DNA of 64,000 bases from Methylobacterium sp. W2 (GCF_020662345.1 NZ_VMOA01000026.1:1-64000), one strand, 5' to 3'; positions 8,787 through 21,040 are shown, counted from the first letter of the stretch. The notes: generated by a model not told the origin, from the letters alone. Translations and numbers: made by a program.

Positions 8787-10085
8787 ATGGCCACCGAGAC
8801 CCGCCCGCTCCGCTTCGCCACCCAGGCCGTCCATGCCGGCGCGGCGCCCGACCCCGCCACCGGCGCGCGGGTCCAGCCGATCTACTTCACCAACGGCTTC
8901 GTGTTCGAATCCACCGAGCAGGCCGCCGACATTTTCGCCATGCGGCGCACCGGCTTCTCCTATTCGCGCGGCTCGAACCCCACCGTGGCCGCCCTGGAGC
9001 GCCGGGTCGCCGCGCTGGAAGGCGCCAAGGCGGCGGTGGCCGTCTCGTCGGGCCAGTCCGCCCTCCTCCTCGTGCTGATGACGCTGATGAAGAGTGGCGA
9101 CGCCTATGTCGCCTCGCCGCGCCTGTTCGGCGGCTCGCTGGGCCTGATGAACCGCCTCGATGCGCGCTACGACCTCAAGCCGCTCTTCGCCAAGGGCCTG
9201 ACCCCGGCCGATTTCGAGGCGGCGATCACGCCGCAGACGAAGGCCATCGTCTGCGAGTCGATCGTCAATCCCTGTGCCACGGTGATGGACATCGCCGGCA
9301 TCGCCGAGGTCGCCAAGCGCCACAACCTGCCCCTGGTGGTGGACAACACCCTCGCCTCCCCGGCCCTGATCCGGCCGATCGAGCACGGGGCCGACATCGT
9401 CTTTCACTCGACCTCGAAGTTCCTCGGCGGCTCCGGTCAGACCATCGGCGGCATCATCTGCGACGCGGGCACGTTCGACTGGCCGGCGGCGGTGGGGCGC
9501 TACAACCTCATCACCGAGCCCTGGGCCGATTACGACGGCCTCGTCGTCTCGGACCGCTTCCCGGATTTCAGCTTCGCCGTGGCCTGTCGACTCTTTGGCC
9601 TGCGCGATCTCGGCCCCGGCCTGTCGCCGATGAACGCGTTCCTGACGCTCACCGGCATCGAGACCCTGCCTCTGCGGATGAAGCGGCATTGTTCGAACGC
9701 CAAGGCGGTGGCCGGCTTCCTCAAGGACCATCCGGCCGTGGACTGGGTGAGCTATCCGGCCCTCCCCGGCCAGACGGGCGAGGAACTCGCCGCGCGCTAC
9801 GTGCCGGAGGGCCCGGGCTCGATCTTCACCTTCGCGCTGAAGGGCGGCGAGGCGGCGGCGGTGAAGTTCATCATGAGCCTGGAGCTCGTCTCGCATCTCG
9901 TGAATATCGGCGAGATCAAATCCCTGGCGATCCACCCGGCCACCACGACGCATCGCCAGTTGAGCCCGGCCGACAAGGCAGCGGCCCTGGTCGGTCCGGA
10001 GACCGTCCGTCTCTCCATCGGTCTGGAGAATGTCGAGGACCTGATCGCCGATATCGCCCAGGCCCTCGATCAGGCCGCCGCCTGA
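8787..10085 (+). CDS. Second MetY-like homocysteine synthase
   Basis: A 432-residue PLP-dependent Cys/Met-metabolism enzyme. The PLP lysine is Lys211 in FHSTSKFLGG. It is clearly paralogous to the 6966-8246 protein: the same KAIxCESIxNP, VDNT, LPLRMKRHC and IHPATTTHRQL blocks occur in the same order. The C-terminal block is MetY-like, so O-acetylhomoserine is the likely acceptor, but O-succinylhomoserine (MetZ activity) cannot be excluded. ATG 8787 gives MATETRPLRF; a TTG at 8766 is possible. Confidence 0.85.
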   Translation: MATETRPLRFATQAVHAGAAPDPATGARVQPIYFTNGFVFESTEQAADIFAMRRTGFSYSRGSNPTVAALERRVAALEGAKAAVAVSSGQSALLLVLMTLMKSGDAYVASPRLFGGSLGLMNRLDARYDLKPLFAKGLTPADFEAAITPQTKAIVCESIVNPCATVMDIAGIAEVAKRHNLPLVVDNTLASPALIRPIEHGADIVFHSTSKFLGGSGQTIGGIICDAGTFDWPAAVGRYNLITEPWADYDGLVVSDRFPDFSFAVACRLFGLRDLGPGLSPMNAFLTLTGIETLPLRMKRHCSNAKAVAGFLKDHPAVDWVSYPALPGQTGEELAARYVPEGPGSIFTFALKGGEAAAVKFIMSLELVSHLVNIGEIKSLAIHPATTTHRQLSPADKAAALVGPETVRLSIGLENVEDLIADIAQALDQAAA

Positions 10086-12431
10086 TCAGGCGAATCTGAG
10101 CTCGGTCGAGGTCGCCGCTCCCAGGGAGGCGGCCCTGCCGCCATGCTTGTTGAGAAACCACGGCACCCGGCTCTGCGGCATGGGCTTGCTGTACAGGTAG
10201 CCCTGCGCATAGACGCAGCCCTGCTCGCGCAGGAAAGCCGCCTGGGCTTCGGTTTCGACGCCCTCGGCGGTGACGTCGAGGCCGAGGCTCTGACCAAGCT
10301 GCACGACTGCCGTGACGATGGCAGCGTCGTTGGCATCCCGTTCGAGATCGCGGACGAAGCTGCGGTCGACTTTGATCTCGTCCACCGGATATTGCTTCAG
10401 GTGGGTGAGGGAGGCGTAGCCGGTTCCGAAATCGTCGAGCGCGACGCGGATGCCGGCGCGGTGCAGGGTCGCCAGGACCGCCGAAACACGGTCGCCATGG
10501 CCGCCGAGGAGCACCGTCTCCGTCACCTCCACGCCGATCCTGTCATGGGCCAGCCCCGCGGCGGAGAGATCGGCGATCAGGCTTTCGGCGAGATTCTCCT
10601 GCGCGAACTGCGCCGAGGACAGGTTCAGGAACATCCGGCCGGGTTCGTACCCTTGCGCGATCCATCCGGCCATGTCGGCGAAGATCTGGCGCGCGAGGAC
10701 ATGGCCGACCGCGATCCCGATCTCCGCATCGTCGAAGACCGTCGAGAAACTCGCCGGGGACAGGAGGCCGCGGGTCGGGTGCTGCCACCGGGCCAGTGCT
10801 TCGAAGCCGACGATGCGACCGGTGGCGAGGCTGATCTTGGGTTGGTAATACGGAATCAGACCGCCGACTTCGAGCGTCAACCGCATCTCGCGGGCGACGG
10901 AGACGCGATGTTCGATATCCGCCCGGAGCGCCGGAACGAACAGCGTCGCGCGGTTTCGTCCGGCCGCCTTGGCCGCGTAGAGGGCAAGGTCCGCGTTGGT
11001 GAAGAGATCCGTCGGATTGGTGGCGTGTTCCGGAAACAGGGCGAGGCCGAGACTGGCGCGGGGCGAGACTGCGCGCCCTGAGACGGCCATCGCCGGTTTC
11101 AGGACGTCGAGGATCGCCCGGGACAGGGCGTGGATGCGCCGGCTCGACTGGTGGCGATCCTTTTCGCAGAGGGCGATGACGACGAACTCGTCGCCGCCGA
11201 GCCGGGCGACGAGATCGTGCTCGCCAATGGTGTTGCCGAGGCGTCGGGCCACCTCTTTCAGCAGGGCGTCGCCCGCGTCATGGCCGAGGGTGTCGTTGAC
11301 CTCCTTGAACGCATCGAGATCGATGAGGATCAGGCCGACGCGCTGGCCGGACGCCTCCGCTTTGCTCAGCGCGGCGTCGAGGGTCGTCTGGAACAGAGCG
11401 CGGTTCGGCAGGCCGGTGAGGACGTCCCGCTGGGCAGCGAGGCGGATACGCTCCTCCACCGCCTTGCGGCTCGTCATATCGACCAGGCTGGAGATCACCC
11501 GGGTCGCGCCGTCCATCTCCACGGTCACCGCCGACAACAAGGCGTCCCGCCGCACCCGGCCGGCGGCGCCCGTGGTGATCTCGATTTCGTTGGCCGTTCC
11601 GTTCCGGTCGAGTTCCGCCTGGATCACGCGCCGGGTCGGTCCGTCGACCAGGTCGCGCGTGTTGTAGCGGGTCAGCGCTTCGCCGTCGTCGAGCCCGTAG
11701 AAGCGGCTCGCGGCGTCGTTGGCATCGACGATCTGGCCGTCATCCGCACGCGAGACCACGATCGGAATTGGCACCGCCTTGAACATCGTCTCGAACAGGC
11801 GCCGGCTTTCCGCCAACTCGGTATTGGCGCGACGCTCTGCCTGGGTCGCCGTCCATTCCAGGCGCCTCAGGCGGTTCGACCGCACCACGAACAGCAACAT
11901 CGCGACGTTGGACACCAGAACCGCCAGGCAGATCCCGAACGCCGTGGACGGCAGGGGCCCCGGCAGGAGATAGCCCGCCGTCAGCGCGACCGACGCGATG
12001 GCGCTGGTCGTCACGCTCCAGAGGAAACGCGTCGGCACGACGATCATGTAGATCGCGGGCAGCAGGAGCATGACGAAGAGTGCGATGTCGGACCGCGACG
12101 AGCACAGGGCCGCGACGCATCCGGCCACGATGATCTCCCACGTCACCATCAACGCCTGGAGCCTGCCGAAGCGGGTGATGTTCCTGGAGGCCAGCAGGCA
12201 GACGAGGGAGATCAGGATAACGCAGACCCGGGCCGGGACGGCGACCCAGAAATGGGTCTGCCCCGCAAAGCGCCAGTCACTCAGCAGGAAGAGCGTGTTG
12301 AGGAAGACGCCGCAGAGGAAGACCAGCCGGGCATGGCGCAGGGTTTCGGAGAAGCGCTCCGCTTGGAATGCGGCTTCCCGTTCGACCGAGACGAATTCGC
12401 CGCCGATGGCGTTGAGTCGATGCTTCCACAT
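10086..12431 (-). CDS. Membrane-anchored PAS-GGDEF-EAL cyclic-di-GMP protein
   Basis: A 781-residue protein. Residues about 35-190 carry several hydrophobic helices, followed by a PAS domain (about 210-320), a GGDEF domain with intact GGDEF (412-416) and an EAL domain with intact EAL (544-546), plus the DDFGTGYASL loop. Both the cyclase and phosphodiesterase motifs are complete, so it may make and degrade cyclic-di-GMP, with the PAS and membrane parts sensing an unknown signal. ATG 12431 is preferred over an upstream GTG. It is convergent with the second MetY gene, with stops almost touching. No ligand can be assigned. Confidence 0.93.
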   Translation of the reverse strand: MWKHRLNAIGGEFVSVEREAAFQAERFSETLRHARLVFLCGVFLNTLFLLSDWRFAGQTHFWVAVPARVCVILISLVCLLASRNITRFGRLQALMVTWEIIVAGCVAALCSSRSDIALFVMLLLPAIYMIVVPTRFLWSVTTSAIASVALTAGYLLPGPLPSTAFGICLAVLVSNVAMLLFVVRSNRLRRLEWTATQAERRANTELAESRRLFETMFKAVPIPIVVSRADDGQIVDANDAASRFYGLDDGEALTRYNTRDLVDGPTRRVIQAELDRNGTANEIEITTGAAGRVRRDALLSAVTVEMDGATRVISSLVDMTSRKAVEERIRLAAQRDVLTGLPNRALFQTTLDAALSKAEASGQRVGLILIDLDAFKEVNDTLGHDAGDALLKEVARRLGNTIGEHDLVARLGGDEFVVIALCEKDRHQSSRRIHALSRAILDVLKPAMAVSGRAVSPRASLGLALFPEHATNPTDLFTNADLALYAAKAAGRNRATLFVPALRADIEHRVSVAREMRLTLEVGGLIPYYQPKISLATGRIVGFEALARWQHPTRGLLSPASFSTVFDDAEIGIAVGHVLARQIFADMAGWIAQGYEPGRMFLNLSSAQFAQENLAESLIADLSAAGLAHDRIGVEVTETVLLGGHGDRVSAVLATLHRAGIRVALDDFGTGYASLTHLKQYPVDEIKVDRSFVRDLERDANDAAIVTAVVQLGQSLGLDVTAEGVETEAQAAFLREQGCVYAQGYLYSKPMPQSRVPWFLNKHGGRAASLGAATSTELRFA

Positions 12432-12496
12432 GGCGCCTGACCCTCGCACGCAATCGTCGCACAGGCGTTAAGAACCGACTAGATTGCCAACATTTG

Positions 12497-13219
12497 TCAG
12501 TTCTGCGCCTTCATTCGGGTCAAGGCCCGCAACGCCCCGCGAAACGTTCTGACATCCTGCTCCGTCATGGCCATGCGATGGAGCATGTCGCGCATGTTGC
12601 GGGCGATCACGTCCCGCTTCTCGGGCGGGTAGAATCCACCTGCGTCGAGGCTGGCCTCCAGGCTGGCGACGAGGGAGGCCATCGCCTCCCGCGTGGCGGG
12701 CGGCGACTGCATCTCGCCGCTGAAGGGAAGTCGGGCCTGGCCCGAGGCCCTGCGCCATTCGTAGCCGACGAGGAGCACCGCCTGCGCGAGGTTGAGGGAC
12801 GGAAAATCGGGGGAGACGGGAAAGGTGACGATGGCATCGGCCAACGACACCTCGTCGTTGGTCAGCCCGATCCGCTCCCGGCCGAACATCACGCCCACAC
12901 GCTGTCCCGCCCGTGCAGCTACATCCGCCATGGCCTCGTCGGGGGCATGGGCGCGTTTCATCTGCCCGCGTTCGCGGGCCGTGGTCGCGAGCAGATAGTT
13001 CAGGTCGGCGATCGCCTCCGGCACCGTGGCGTGCACGGTGGCGCCGTCGAGGACATGCGTGGCTCCGGAGGCGGCCTCGCGCACGCCCTTCTTCGGCCAG
13101 CCGTTCTTGGGGGCGACGAGGCGGAGCTCCGACAGGCCGAAATTGGCCATGGCGCGGGCGACCATGCCGATATTCTCGGCCAGCTGCGGTTCGACCAGGA
13201 TGACGACGGGGGCGATCAT
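12497..13219 (-). CDS. TrmJ-like RNA 2'-O-methyltransferase (SpoU/TrmH family)
   Basis: A 240-residue SPOUT-fold methyltransferase. N-terminal VVILVEPQLAENIGMVARAMANFG is the SpoU motif 1; GVMFGRERIGLTNDEVSLAD and FPSLNLAQAVLLVGYE are the motifs 2 and 3 that form the SAM-binding knot. These are typical of TrmJ, which modifies the ribose of tRNA position 32. A C-terminal helical extension follows the knot, as in TrmJ. ATG 13219 starts MIAPVVILVEP. Monocistronic by appearance. Confidence 0.88.
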   Translation of the reverse strand: MIAPVVILVEPQLAENIGMVARAMANFGLSELRLVAPKNGWPKKGVREAASGATHVLDGATVHATVPEAIADLNYLLATTARERGQMKRAHAPDEAMADVAARAGQRVGVMFGRERIGLTNDEVSLADAIVTFPVSPDFPSLNLAQAVLLVGYEWRRASGQARLPFSGEMQSPPATREAMASLVASLEASLDAGGFYPPEKRDVIARNMRDMLHRMAMTEQDVRTFRGALRALTRMKAQN

Positions 13220-13319
13220 CGTCGCCCTCTGCCATGGAGCGGCCCGGCCGCATAGTCCGTCTTCGACAAGATGGGAGGAGCCGCGAGCGCTTCGGCTCCT
13301 CCGCGATTCGTAGACTCGC

Positions 13320-13868
13320 TCAGATCTTACCGTCGAGGCCCATCTGGTAGTATTTGTGGATGATCTTGTCCTGGTTCTCCAGGAGCCAGTCGATGGAGGG
13401 CTCGTTGGTCATGGCCTTGCGGATCGCTTCGGTCATGCCCTTGCGCTGGATCTCGAACAGGGCCTTGTGGTCCACCGTCTCGGCCTCGATCACGCCGGGG
13501 CTGAGCCAGACCGAGCAGATGATGCCGAGGTCGTTGGCCTTCTCCTTGGGGATGTAGCCGAGGCGCACGGCGTCGAGGACGCCGTTGGCGATGGCGAACT
13601 GCACCGTCCCCATCAGGATCGAGGTGTACTTGGCTTCCGTGACGCTGACCTTGGAGACGCAGAGCGTCACCGGCCGCACCATGATGTCGGTGTTGAGGAG
13701 CGCGAAGACGCGGGAATGGCCCACCACCTGATCGCCGGTGAGGGTGGCCAAAGCCGTGCCCACGGGACCGTCGAGCTCACCGATGATCACCTCCGGCTCG
13801 GAGGCGGTGTTGGGCGGGCCGCCGGCGACCAGGGCCTCGCCGGCCCGCAGGATGATGCGTTCGCTCAT
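13320..13868 (-). CDS. Formaldehyde-activating enzyme (Fae) homologue
   Basis: A 182-residue protein with the Fae fold signature: AGEALVAGG at the start, EVIIGELDGPVGTALA, MVRPVTLCVSKVSV and EKANDLGIICSVWLSPGV. Fae condenses formaldehyde with tetrahydromethanopterin in methylotrophs. The histidine that acts as general acid in canonical Fae (in the GDGNEVAH region) has no obvious counterpart here, where the sequence reads PPNTASEPEV. It is longer at the C terminus than I expect for Fae. It therefore looks like a Fae2/Fae3-type paralogue of uncertain activity. ATG 13868 has AAGG 8 bases upstream. No methanopterin genes are adjacent. Confidence 0.85.
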   Translation of the reverse strand: MSERIILRAGEALVAGGPPNTASEPEVIIGELDGPVGTALATLTGDQVVGHSRVFALLNTDIMVRPVTLCVSKVSVTEAKYTSILMGTVQFAIANGVLDAVRLGYIPKEKANDLGIICSVWLSPGVIEAETVDHKALFEIQRKGMTEAIRKAMTNEPSIDWLLENQDKIIHKYYQMGLDGKI

Positions 13869-14073
13869 GGACATGTCCTTCTCGATGTCGGAATGGCCCG
13901 CACATTCCCGCCCCATCGCCGGATGTCCAGGGGGATCGGCGAATTTCGAGCCCGCCGACGCCCCGCGCGTTCTGTAAGGGGCACGGCTTTCGCGTCCTGG
14001 TGCAGCGCGCTATGACCGCCGCAGCGGGAGCGCGGCCGTCCCCGGCCGCGTGATGAGAAAGGTTCTGAGGATC

Positions 14074-15285
14074 ATGTCGAAGATCAAGGTGGCGAACCCG
14101 GTCGTCGAACTCGACGGCGACGAGATGACCCGGATCATCTGGAGCGAGATCAAATCGAAGCTCATCCACCCCTATCTCGACCTCGACCTCGATTATTACG
14201 ACCTCGGCGTCGAACACCGCGACGAGACCAACGACAAGGTCACCGTCGATGCGGCCGAGGCGATCAAGCGCCACGGCGTCGGCGTGAAATGCGCCACCAT
14301 CACCCCCGACGAGCAGCGGGTGGAGGAGTTCAAGCTCAAGGAGATGTGGCGTTCGCCCAACGGCACGATCCGCAACATCCTCGGCGGCGTGATCTTTCGC
14401 GAGCCGATCATCTGCAAGAACGTGCCGCGCCTCGTTCCCGGCTGGACCCAGCCCTTCGTCATCGGCCGCCACGCCTATGGCGACCAGTACCGCGCCACCG
14501 ACTTCAAGGTGCCCGGCAAGGGCCGCCTGACCATCAAGTTCGAGGGTGACGACGGCACCGTCATCGAGAAGGAAGTCTTCAAGTTCCCCGGCGCCGGCGT
14601 CGCCATGTCGATGTACAACCTCGACGACTCGATCCGCGACTTCGCCCGCGCCTCGCTGAACTATGGTCTCGCCCGCAAGTATCCGGTCTACCTGTCCACC
14701 AAGAACACCATCCTCAAGGCCTATGACGGGCGCTTCAAGGACCTGTTCCAGGAGGTGTTCGACGCCGAGTTCAAGGCGAAGTTCCAGGCGCTCGGTATCA
14801 CCTACGAGCACCGCCTCATCGACGACATGGTCGCCTCCTGCCTGAAATGGTCGGGCGGCTACGTCTGGGCCTGCAAGAACTACGACGGCGACGTGCAGTC
14901 GGACACCGCCGCCCAGGGCTTCGGCTCGCTCGGTCTGATGACCTCGGTGCTGATGACGCCGGACGGCCAGACCGTGGAGGCGGAAGCCGCGCACGGAACG
15001 GTGACGCGCCATTACCGCGAGCATCAGAAGGGCAAGGAGACCTCCACCAACTCCATCGCCTCGATCTTCGCCTGGAGTCGCGGCCTCGCCCACCGCGCCA
15101 AGCTCGACGACAATGCCGACCTCGCCAAGTTCGCCAACACCCTTGAGAAGGTCTGCGTCGACACGGTGGAAGCCGGCTTCATGACCAAGGATCTCGCCCT
15201 CCTCGTCGGCCCCGACCAGCGCTGGCTCTCCACCACCGGCTTCCTCGACAAGGTCGACGCGAACCTGAAGACCGCCATGGCGTGA
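14074..15285 (+). CDS. icd: NADP-dependent isocitrate dehydrogenase
   Basis: TCA-cycle enzyme converting isocitrate to 2-oxoglutarate with NADP+. It is 403 aa, the length of the eukaryote-like subfamily II enzyme found in alphaproteobacteria. Motifs include [14 protein letters not shown], the substrate loop [27 protein letters not shown] with the metal-binding aspartate, and [17 protein letters not shown] for NADP. The ATG at 14074 gives [10 protein letters not shown]; a GTG 24 bases earlier is less likely. Divergent from the Fae homologue. Confidence 0.96.
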   Translation: MSKIKVANPVVELDGDEMTRIIWSEIKSKLIHPYLDLDLDYYDLGVEHRDETNDKVTVDAAEAIKRHGVGVKCATITPDEQRVEEFKLKEMWRSPNGTIRNILGGVIFREPIICKNVPRLVPGWTQPFVIGRHAYGDQYRATDFKVPGKGRLTIKFEGDDGTVIEKEVFKFPGAGVAMSMYNLDDSIRDFARASLNYGLARKYPVYLSTKNTILKAYDGRFKDLFQEVFDAEFKAKFQALGITYEHRLIDDMVASCLKWSGGYVWACKNYDGDVQSDTAAQGFGSLGLMTSVLMTPDGQTVEAEAAHGTVTRHYREHQKGKETSTNSIASIFAWSRGLAHRAKLDDNADLAKFANTLEKVCVDTVEAGFMTKDLALLVGPDQRWLSTTGFLDKVDANLKTAMA

Positions 15286-15422
15286 GGATGATGTGCGCAT
15301 CGTCCCGCGGCATGCAGCCGGACGATGTGAGAGCTCCCCCCTCTCCATGTAGGTCTACGGATTTATACATCTGTTCGACGGTCATTCCCCTATCCGAGAG
15401 GGTTCGACACGAGACGCGACGG

Positions 15423-15451
15423 GGCTCCCTCTCCTTCCAGGAGAGGGAGCC
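15423..15451. repeat. Perfect 12-bp-stem hairpin, repeat-family member
   Basis: GGCTCCCTCTCC and GGAGAGGGAGCC form a perfect 12-base stem around TTCCA. The same CTCTCCTTCCAGGAGAG core occurs inside the 267-base tandem repeats (1663-2463). It lies downstream of icd without a T-run, so it is more likely a dispersed palindrome than a true terminator, although it could slow transcription. The surrounding gap 15286-15572 has no gene. Confidence 0.65.
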
Positions 15452-15572
15452 CGCGCTGGCCGCGAGATGTGTGAACAGCGCAGCCCCGCTTGCGTGGAGA
15501 GCGAATGCGCACTGGCCGGAGCGAGACGGACAGTCATCGCTGAGATATCGGTGTCGTACGGCCCCTTCCCCG

Positions 15573-15896
15573 TCAGGAGGCCGACCTCGCCGCCTCGGCA
15601 TTCCGTTTGCGGGTCGCGGCGGCCTTCTTCGCTGAGGCGGAGCGTTGCTCGGTGGTGCGGGAGACGGACGCCTTGCCGCCCTTGTCGCCGCCCTTGTGGG
15701 CCGCCGGATGGGCGCTCGACTTCCCCCTCCCCGATCCGCCCGGATGCTTGCCGCCGCCATCGTCCTTGTTGACGGTCGCCCAGGCGCGGGCCTCGGCCTC
15801 CTTCTCCGGCACGCCGCGCGCCTCGTAGGACTCCGCGATGTGATCGGCCTTGCGGATCTGCTTGTCGGTGTATTTCGACTTGTCACCCTGCGGCAT
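15573..15896 (-). CDS. Small basic protein with Lys/Ala/Gly-rich tail
   Basis: A 107-residue hydrophilic protein. The N-terminal half (MPQGDKSKYTDKQIRKADHI and a following VPEKEAEARAWATVNK segment) is helical and resembles proteins sometimes labelled plasmid stabilisation proteins. The C-terminal half is low complexity, rich in Gly, Lys, Ser and Ala, like a histone-H1-type tail that could bind nucleic acid. No signal peptide. ATG 15896. Real gene by composition and family resemblance; function not assigned. Confidence 0.7.
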   Translation of the reverse strand: MPQGDKSKYTDKQIRKADHIAESYEARGVPEKEAEARAWATVNKDDGGGKHPGGSGRGKSSAHPAAHKGGDKGGKASVSRTTEQRSASAKKAAATRKRNAEAARSAS

Positions 15897-15931
15897 GGCG
15901 AGCCTCCCGTATCGGGCCCCGCGCCGCTGCC

Positions 15932-17557
15932 TCAGCTGTCGCCGCCCGGACCGTCGAGGATGGCGCGAACGCGGCGGATCAGATCGGTCCGGCGATAGGG
16001 CTTGTTCAGGAGATCGAACTCCGAACCCCCGGCATCGGTTCGCTCCAGGCTCGCCTCGGCGTAACCGGTGGTCAGCAAGATCTTCAGGTGGGGCTGGCGC
16101 TGCCTGGCTTCGCGGGCGAGCACGATGCCGTTCATCCCGCCCGGCATGATGAGGTCCGTGAATAGCAGATCCACCGAGCCGTTCGAATCGAGGATGTCCA
16201 GGGCCTCGCGGCCGTTCCGGGCCATGAACAGGGTGTAGCCGAAATCCCGCAGGATGGTGCGCGCCAGTTCGGCCACGTCTTCCCGGTCGTCGACGATGAG
16301 GATGGTCTCGGTGCCCTGGCGGTCGGCCGGCTGCGGCACTACGCGCGCGGGCTGCCGGTCGTCCTCGGCGGCGGCCGGGAAGGACAGGCGCACGCTCGTG
16401 CCCTTGCCCTCCACCGAGTCGATCTGGACCGCGCCGCCGGATTGCTTGGCGAATCCGTAGACCATCGACAGACCGAGACCGGTTCCCTTGCCCTCGTCCT
16501 TGGTCGAGAAGAACGGCTCCATCACCCGGGCCAGGATCGCGGGTGGAATGCCCGCTCCGGTATCGGTGACGGTCACGGTGACGTAGCGCCCCTCGCTCAG
16601 GGGCCCCGACCCGCGTGAGGGGTCTGCGGAGATGTCCTGGTTGTCCGTGGAAATGACAAGGTCACCGCCATCGGGCATGGCGTCCCGGGCGTTGATGAGG
16701 ATGTTGAGAAGGGCAGCCTCCGCCTGCGCCGGGTCGACCCTGCAATTCCAGAGACCCTCGCGCAGGTCGAGGCGCAGGTTGACCGCGTCTCCGAAGGTCC
16801 GCCGGGCCAAGTCCTCCATGCCCGTCACCAGGGCATTGAGATTGACCGCGCGGCCGTCGAGACGCTGCTTGCGCGCGAAGGCGAGGAGCTGCTGGGTGAG
16901 GGTCGTGGCCCGTTCTGCGGCGGTCCGGATGTTGTCGGTGGCCCGCCGCAGGCGGTTCCGGTCCGCGTCCGGCTGATCGAGACCGGTGCTAAGAATATCG
17001 ACGTAGCCGACGATGACCTGGAGAAGGTTGTTGAAATCGTGGGCGATGCCCCCGGTCAACTGGCCGAGCGCCTCCATCTTCTGCGCCTGGCCCAGGGCCT
17101 CCTCGGCATCCCGCCTCCGGGAGACGTCGAGCTGCGAGGCGAAGAAATAGACCAGTTCTCCGGCCGCGTCGTAGATCGGCGCCACGTACAACGCGTTCCA
17201 GAAGGTCGACCCGTCCTTGCGGTAGTTGAGAATCTCGATGGCGAGTTCCCTCTTGCCTCGGATCGCCTCGCGCAGCTGCGCCACGGTCGCGGAGTCGGTC
17301 TCGGGCCCCTGGAGGAAGCGGCAATTGCGGCCGACCATCTCCTCGCGGCCATAGCCCGTCATGGCCACGAAGGCGTCGTTGACGAAGATGATCGGGTTGT
17401 CGTCCTGCCGCGGGTCGGTGACCACCATCGGCATGCGGGTCGCTTCGACCGCCGTAAAGAAGATGTCGCTGGTCTGGTCGGCGATCTCCGAGACCGCCCC
17501 GGTTCTCGCGCGCGGCGGATCACCTGCGGGGCGTGTCTCGGGAGGGTTGATCATCAT
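15932..17557 (-). CDS. LOV-domain hybrid histidine kinase (probable blue-light sensor)
   Basis: 541 aa. Residues about 35-150 form a PAS/LOV domain with the flavin-adduct motif GRNCRFLQ (76-83, cysteine 79), [11 protein letters not shown] (111-121) and Gln142 in FFASQLDV, all hallmarks of an FMN photosensor. A dimerisation/phosphoacceptor helix follows with His173 in [12 protein letters not shown], then an HATPase domain (N box [14 protein letters not shown] boxes DTGAGIP and GTGLGLSM). A C-terminal receiver has Asp468 in LLFTDLIMP. Blue light would drive autophosphorylation and transfer to the receiver. No DNA-binding output domain is present. Start MMINPP at 17557; the next ATG is 3 bases later. 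Confidence 0.93.
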   Translation of the reverse strand: MMINPPETRPAGDPPRARTGAVSEIADQTSDIFFTAVEATRMPMVVTDPRQDDNPIIFVNDAFVAMTGYGREEMVGRNCRFLQGPETDSATVAQLREAIRGKRELAIEILNYRKDGSTFWNALYVAPIYDAAGELVYFFASQLDVSRRRDAEEALGQAQKMEALGQLTGGIAHDFNNLLQVIVGYVDILSTGLDQPDADRNRLRRATDNIRTAAERATTLTQQLLAFARKQRLDGRAVNLNALVTGMEDLARRTFGDAVNLRLDLREGLWNCRVDPAQAEAALLNILINARDAMPDGGDLVISTDNQDISADPSRGSGPLSEGRYVTVTVTDTGAGIPPAILARVMEPFFSTKDEGKGTGLGLSMVYGFAKQSGGAVQIDSVEGKGTSVRLSFPAAAEDDRQPARVVPQPADRQGTETILIVDDREDVAELARTILRDFGYTLFMARNGREALDILDSNGSVDLLFTDLIMPGGMNGIVLAREARQRQPHLKILLTTGYAEASLERTDAGGSEFDLLNKPYRRTDLIRRVRAILDGPGGDS

Positions 17558-17692
17558 CGGTCGATTGATTGGCCATGGAAGTCGGGACGGTCAGCATAGA
17601 ACAACGGTTCGCATCGCATCCGTTTCCTTGACGATTCCCGTGATGACGACGCAGGCACATCATCCACCTGCGTCGTCACCGGCATGGAAGGT

Positions 17693-19969
<2,277 letters not shown>

Positions 19970-20180
19970 GATCACTCCAGGGGGGGCTCGCTGCCTGAGG
20001 CGGAGCCCGACGGCATGAATTCTGGCGAGTGAACGTTCATGCTTGACCGTAGGGTCCGCCGGCGCGGAAACTTTTTGCGGTGCGAGACGCCTTTTCGCGC
20101 AGGTGCCGTACTATGCAGGTGCCTACTATGAACGAGTCGCTTTGCCGCGTTCGACATCGTCGCCGTCCCGGAGCCAGCCC

Positions 20181-20936
20181 ATGCCCGACAGATCTTCCGT
20201 TCTGCAGACCGTCGCCGACCGGCACGGCGTCAGCATCGACGCCGTGCGCCATCTCATGCGCGCCCTGGAAGCGGGCAACGGCACCATGGCCCAGTTCAAC
20301 CATCCCGAACTCGGAGGGTTCGGCCAATGGTCGTCCGGCGGCATGACCATGATCGGCAACATGTTCGACGCCACTCTCAAGTCGCGGGTGGCCGCGATCT
20401 GCTCGGATCTGGCTCAATCCCTGCCCCCCGGCGGCTGGGACGACGGCTCGTCATCCGCGAACTGGTGGCCCGCCGAACTGGGGCGACCCGCGACGTCGGG
20501 CTCGCAGAACAGCATGCGCTACGCCTATTTCCCGGATAGCCGGTTGCTCGCGGTGGAGACGGCCGGAACCCTCGTGCTCTACGATACCGGGCATTACGAC
20601 ATTTCCGGCGTCTCGCAGCAGCAGGGTGATACCCAGAGCCTCCGCTTCAGTGGCCGCAACGGTTACGTCGACCTCGAATCGCTCCAGCGGGTCAGCGTGG
20701 CCCCCACCCCGGAACGCTCCCTCGAACCAAAGCCGTTCCACCCCGACCCGATCGCGGCGCCGACCCGCACCGAAGACCGCCCGCGCCCCTCGCCGGAGCC
20801 GGAATCCCATCAGGGCGGAGCCCCCGCGGGGGACGTGATCTCGACCCTCGAGCGCCTGTCCGAACTCCATCGCAAGGGCGTGCTGACCGAGACGGAATTC
20901 ACGACCAAGAAGGCCGAACTTCTGGCGCGGTTGTAA
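20181..20936 (+). CDS. SHOCT-domain protein of unknown function
   Basis: A 251-residue protein. Residues about 1-130 are a globular region rich in Gly, Ser and Trp with no family I recognise. A Pro-rich linker (175-215) follows, then a C-terminal SHOCT motif (DVISTLERLSELHRKGVLTE...FTTKKAELLARL), a short helical hairpin found at protein ends and thought to mediate oligomerisation. No signal peptide. GGAG precedes ATG 20181. Divergent from glgX across about 210 bases, which probably hold both promoters. Confidence 0.75.
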   Translation: MPDRSSVLQTVADRHGVSIDAVRHLMRALEAGNGTMAQFNHPELGGFGQWSSGGMTMIGNMFDATLKSRVAAICSDLAQSLPPGGWDDGSSSANWWPAELGRPATSGSQNSMRYAYFPDSRLLAVETAGTLVLYDTGHYDISGVSQQQGDTQSLRFSGRNGYVDLESLQRVSVAPTPERSLEPKPFHPDPIAAPTRTEDRPRPSPEPESHQGGAPAGDVISTLERLSELHRKGVLTETEFTTKKAELLARL

Positions 20937-20996
20937 GGATTTCGTGCGCCGGGACGGGTCCGCCCCGGCAGTCCCGTCCCGGCTCCCGGGGTGGCT

Positions 20997-21040
20997 CAGG
21001 TTTTTATCGCAGAACCGGGGGCCACTTCTGCGAAACCTGC
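20997..21040. repeat. Nested-palindrome repeat, copy 1
   Basis: Outer arms AGGTTT/AAACCT enclose inner arms CGCAGAA/TTCTGCG around a G/C-rich loop. An almost identical sequence is found at 27097-27141. Both lie at the 3' end of minus-strand genes, so besides being a dispersed repeat it could act as a transcription-termination hairpin. Confidence 0.7.
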
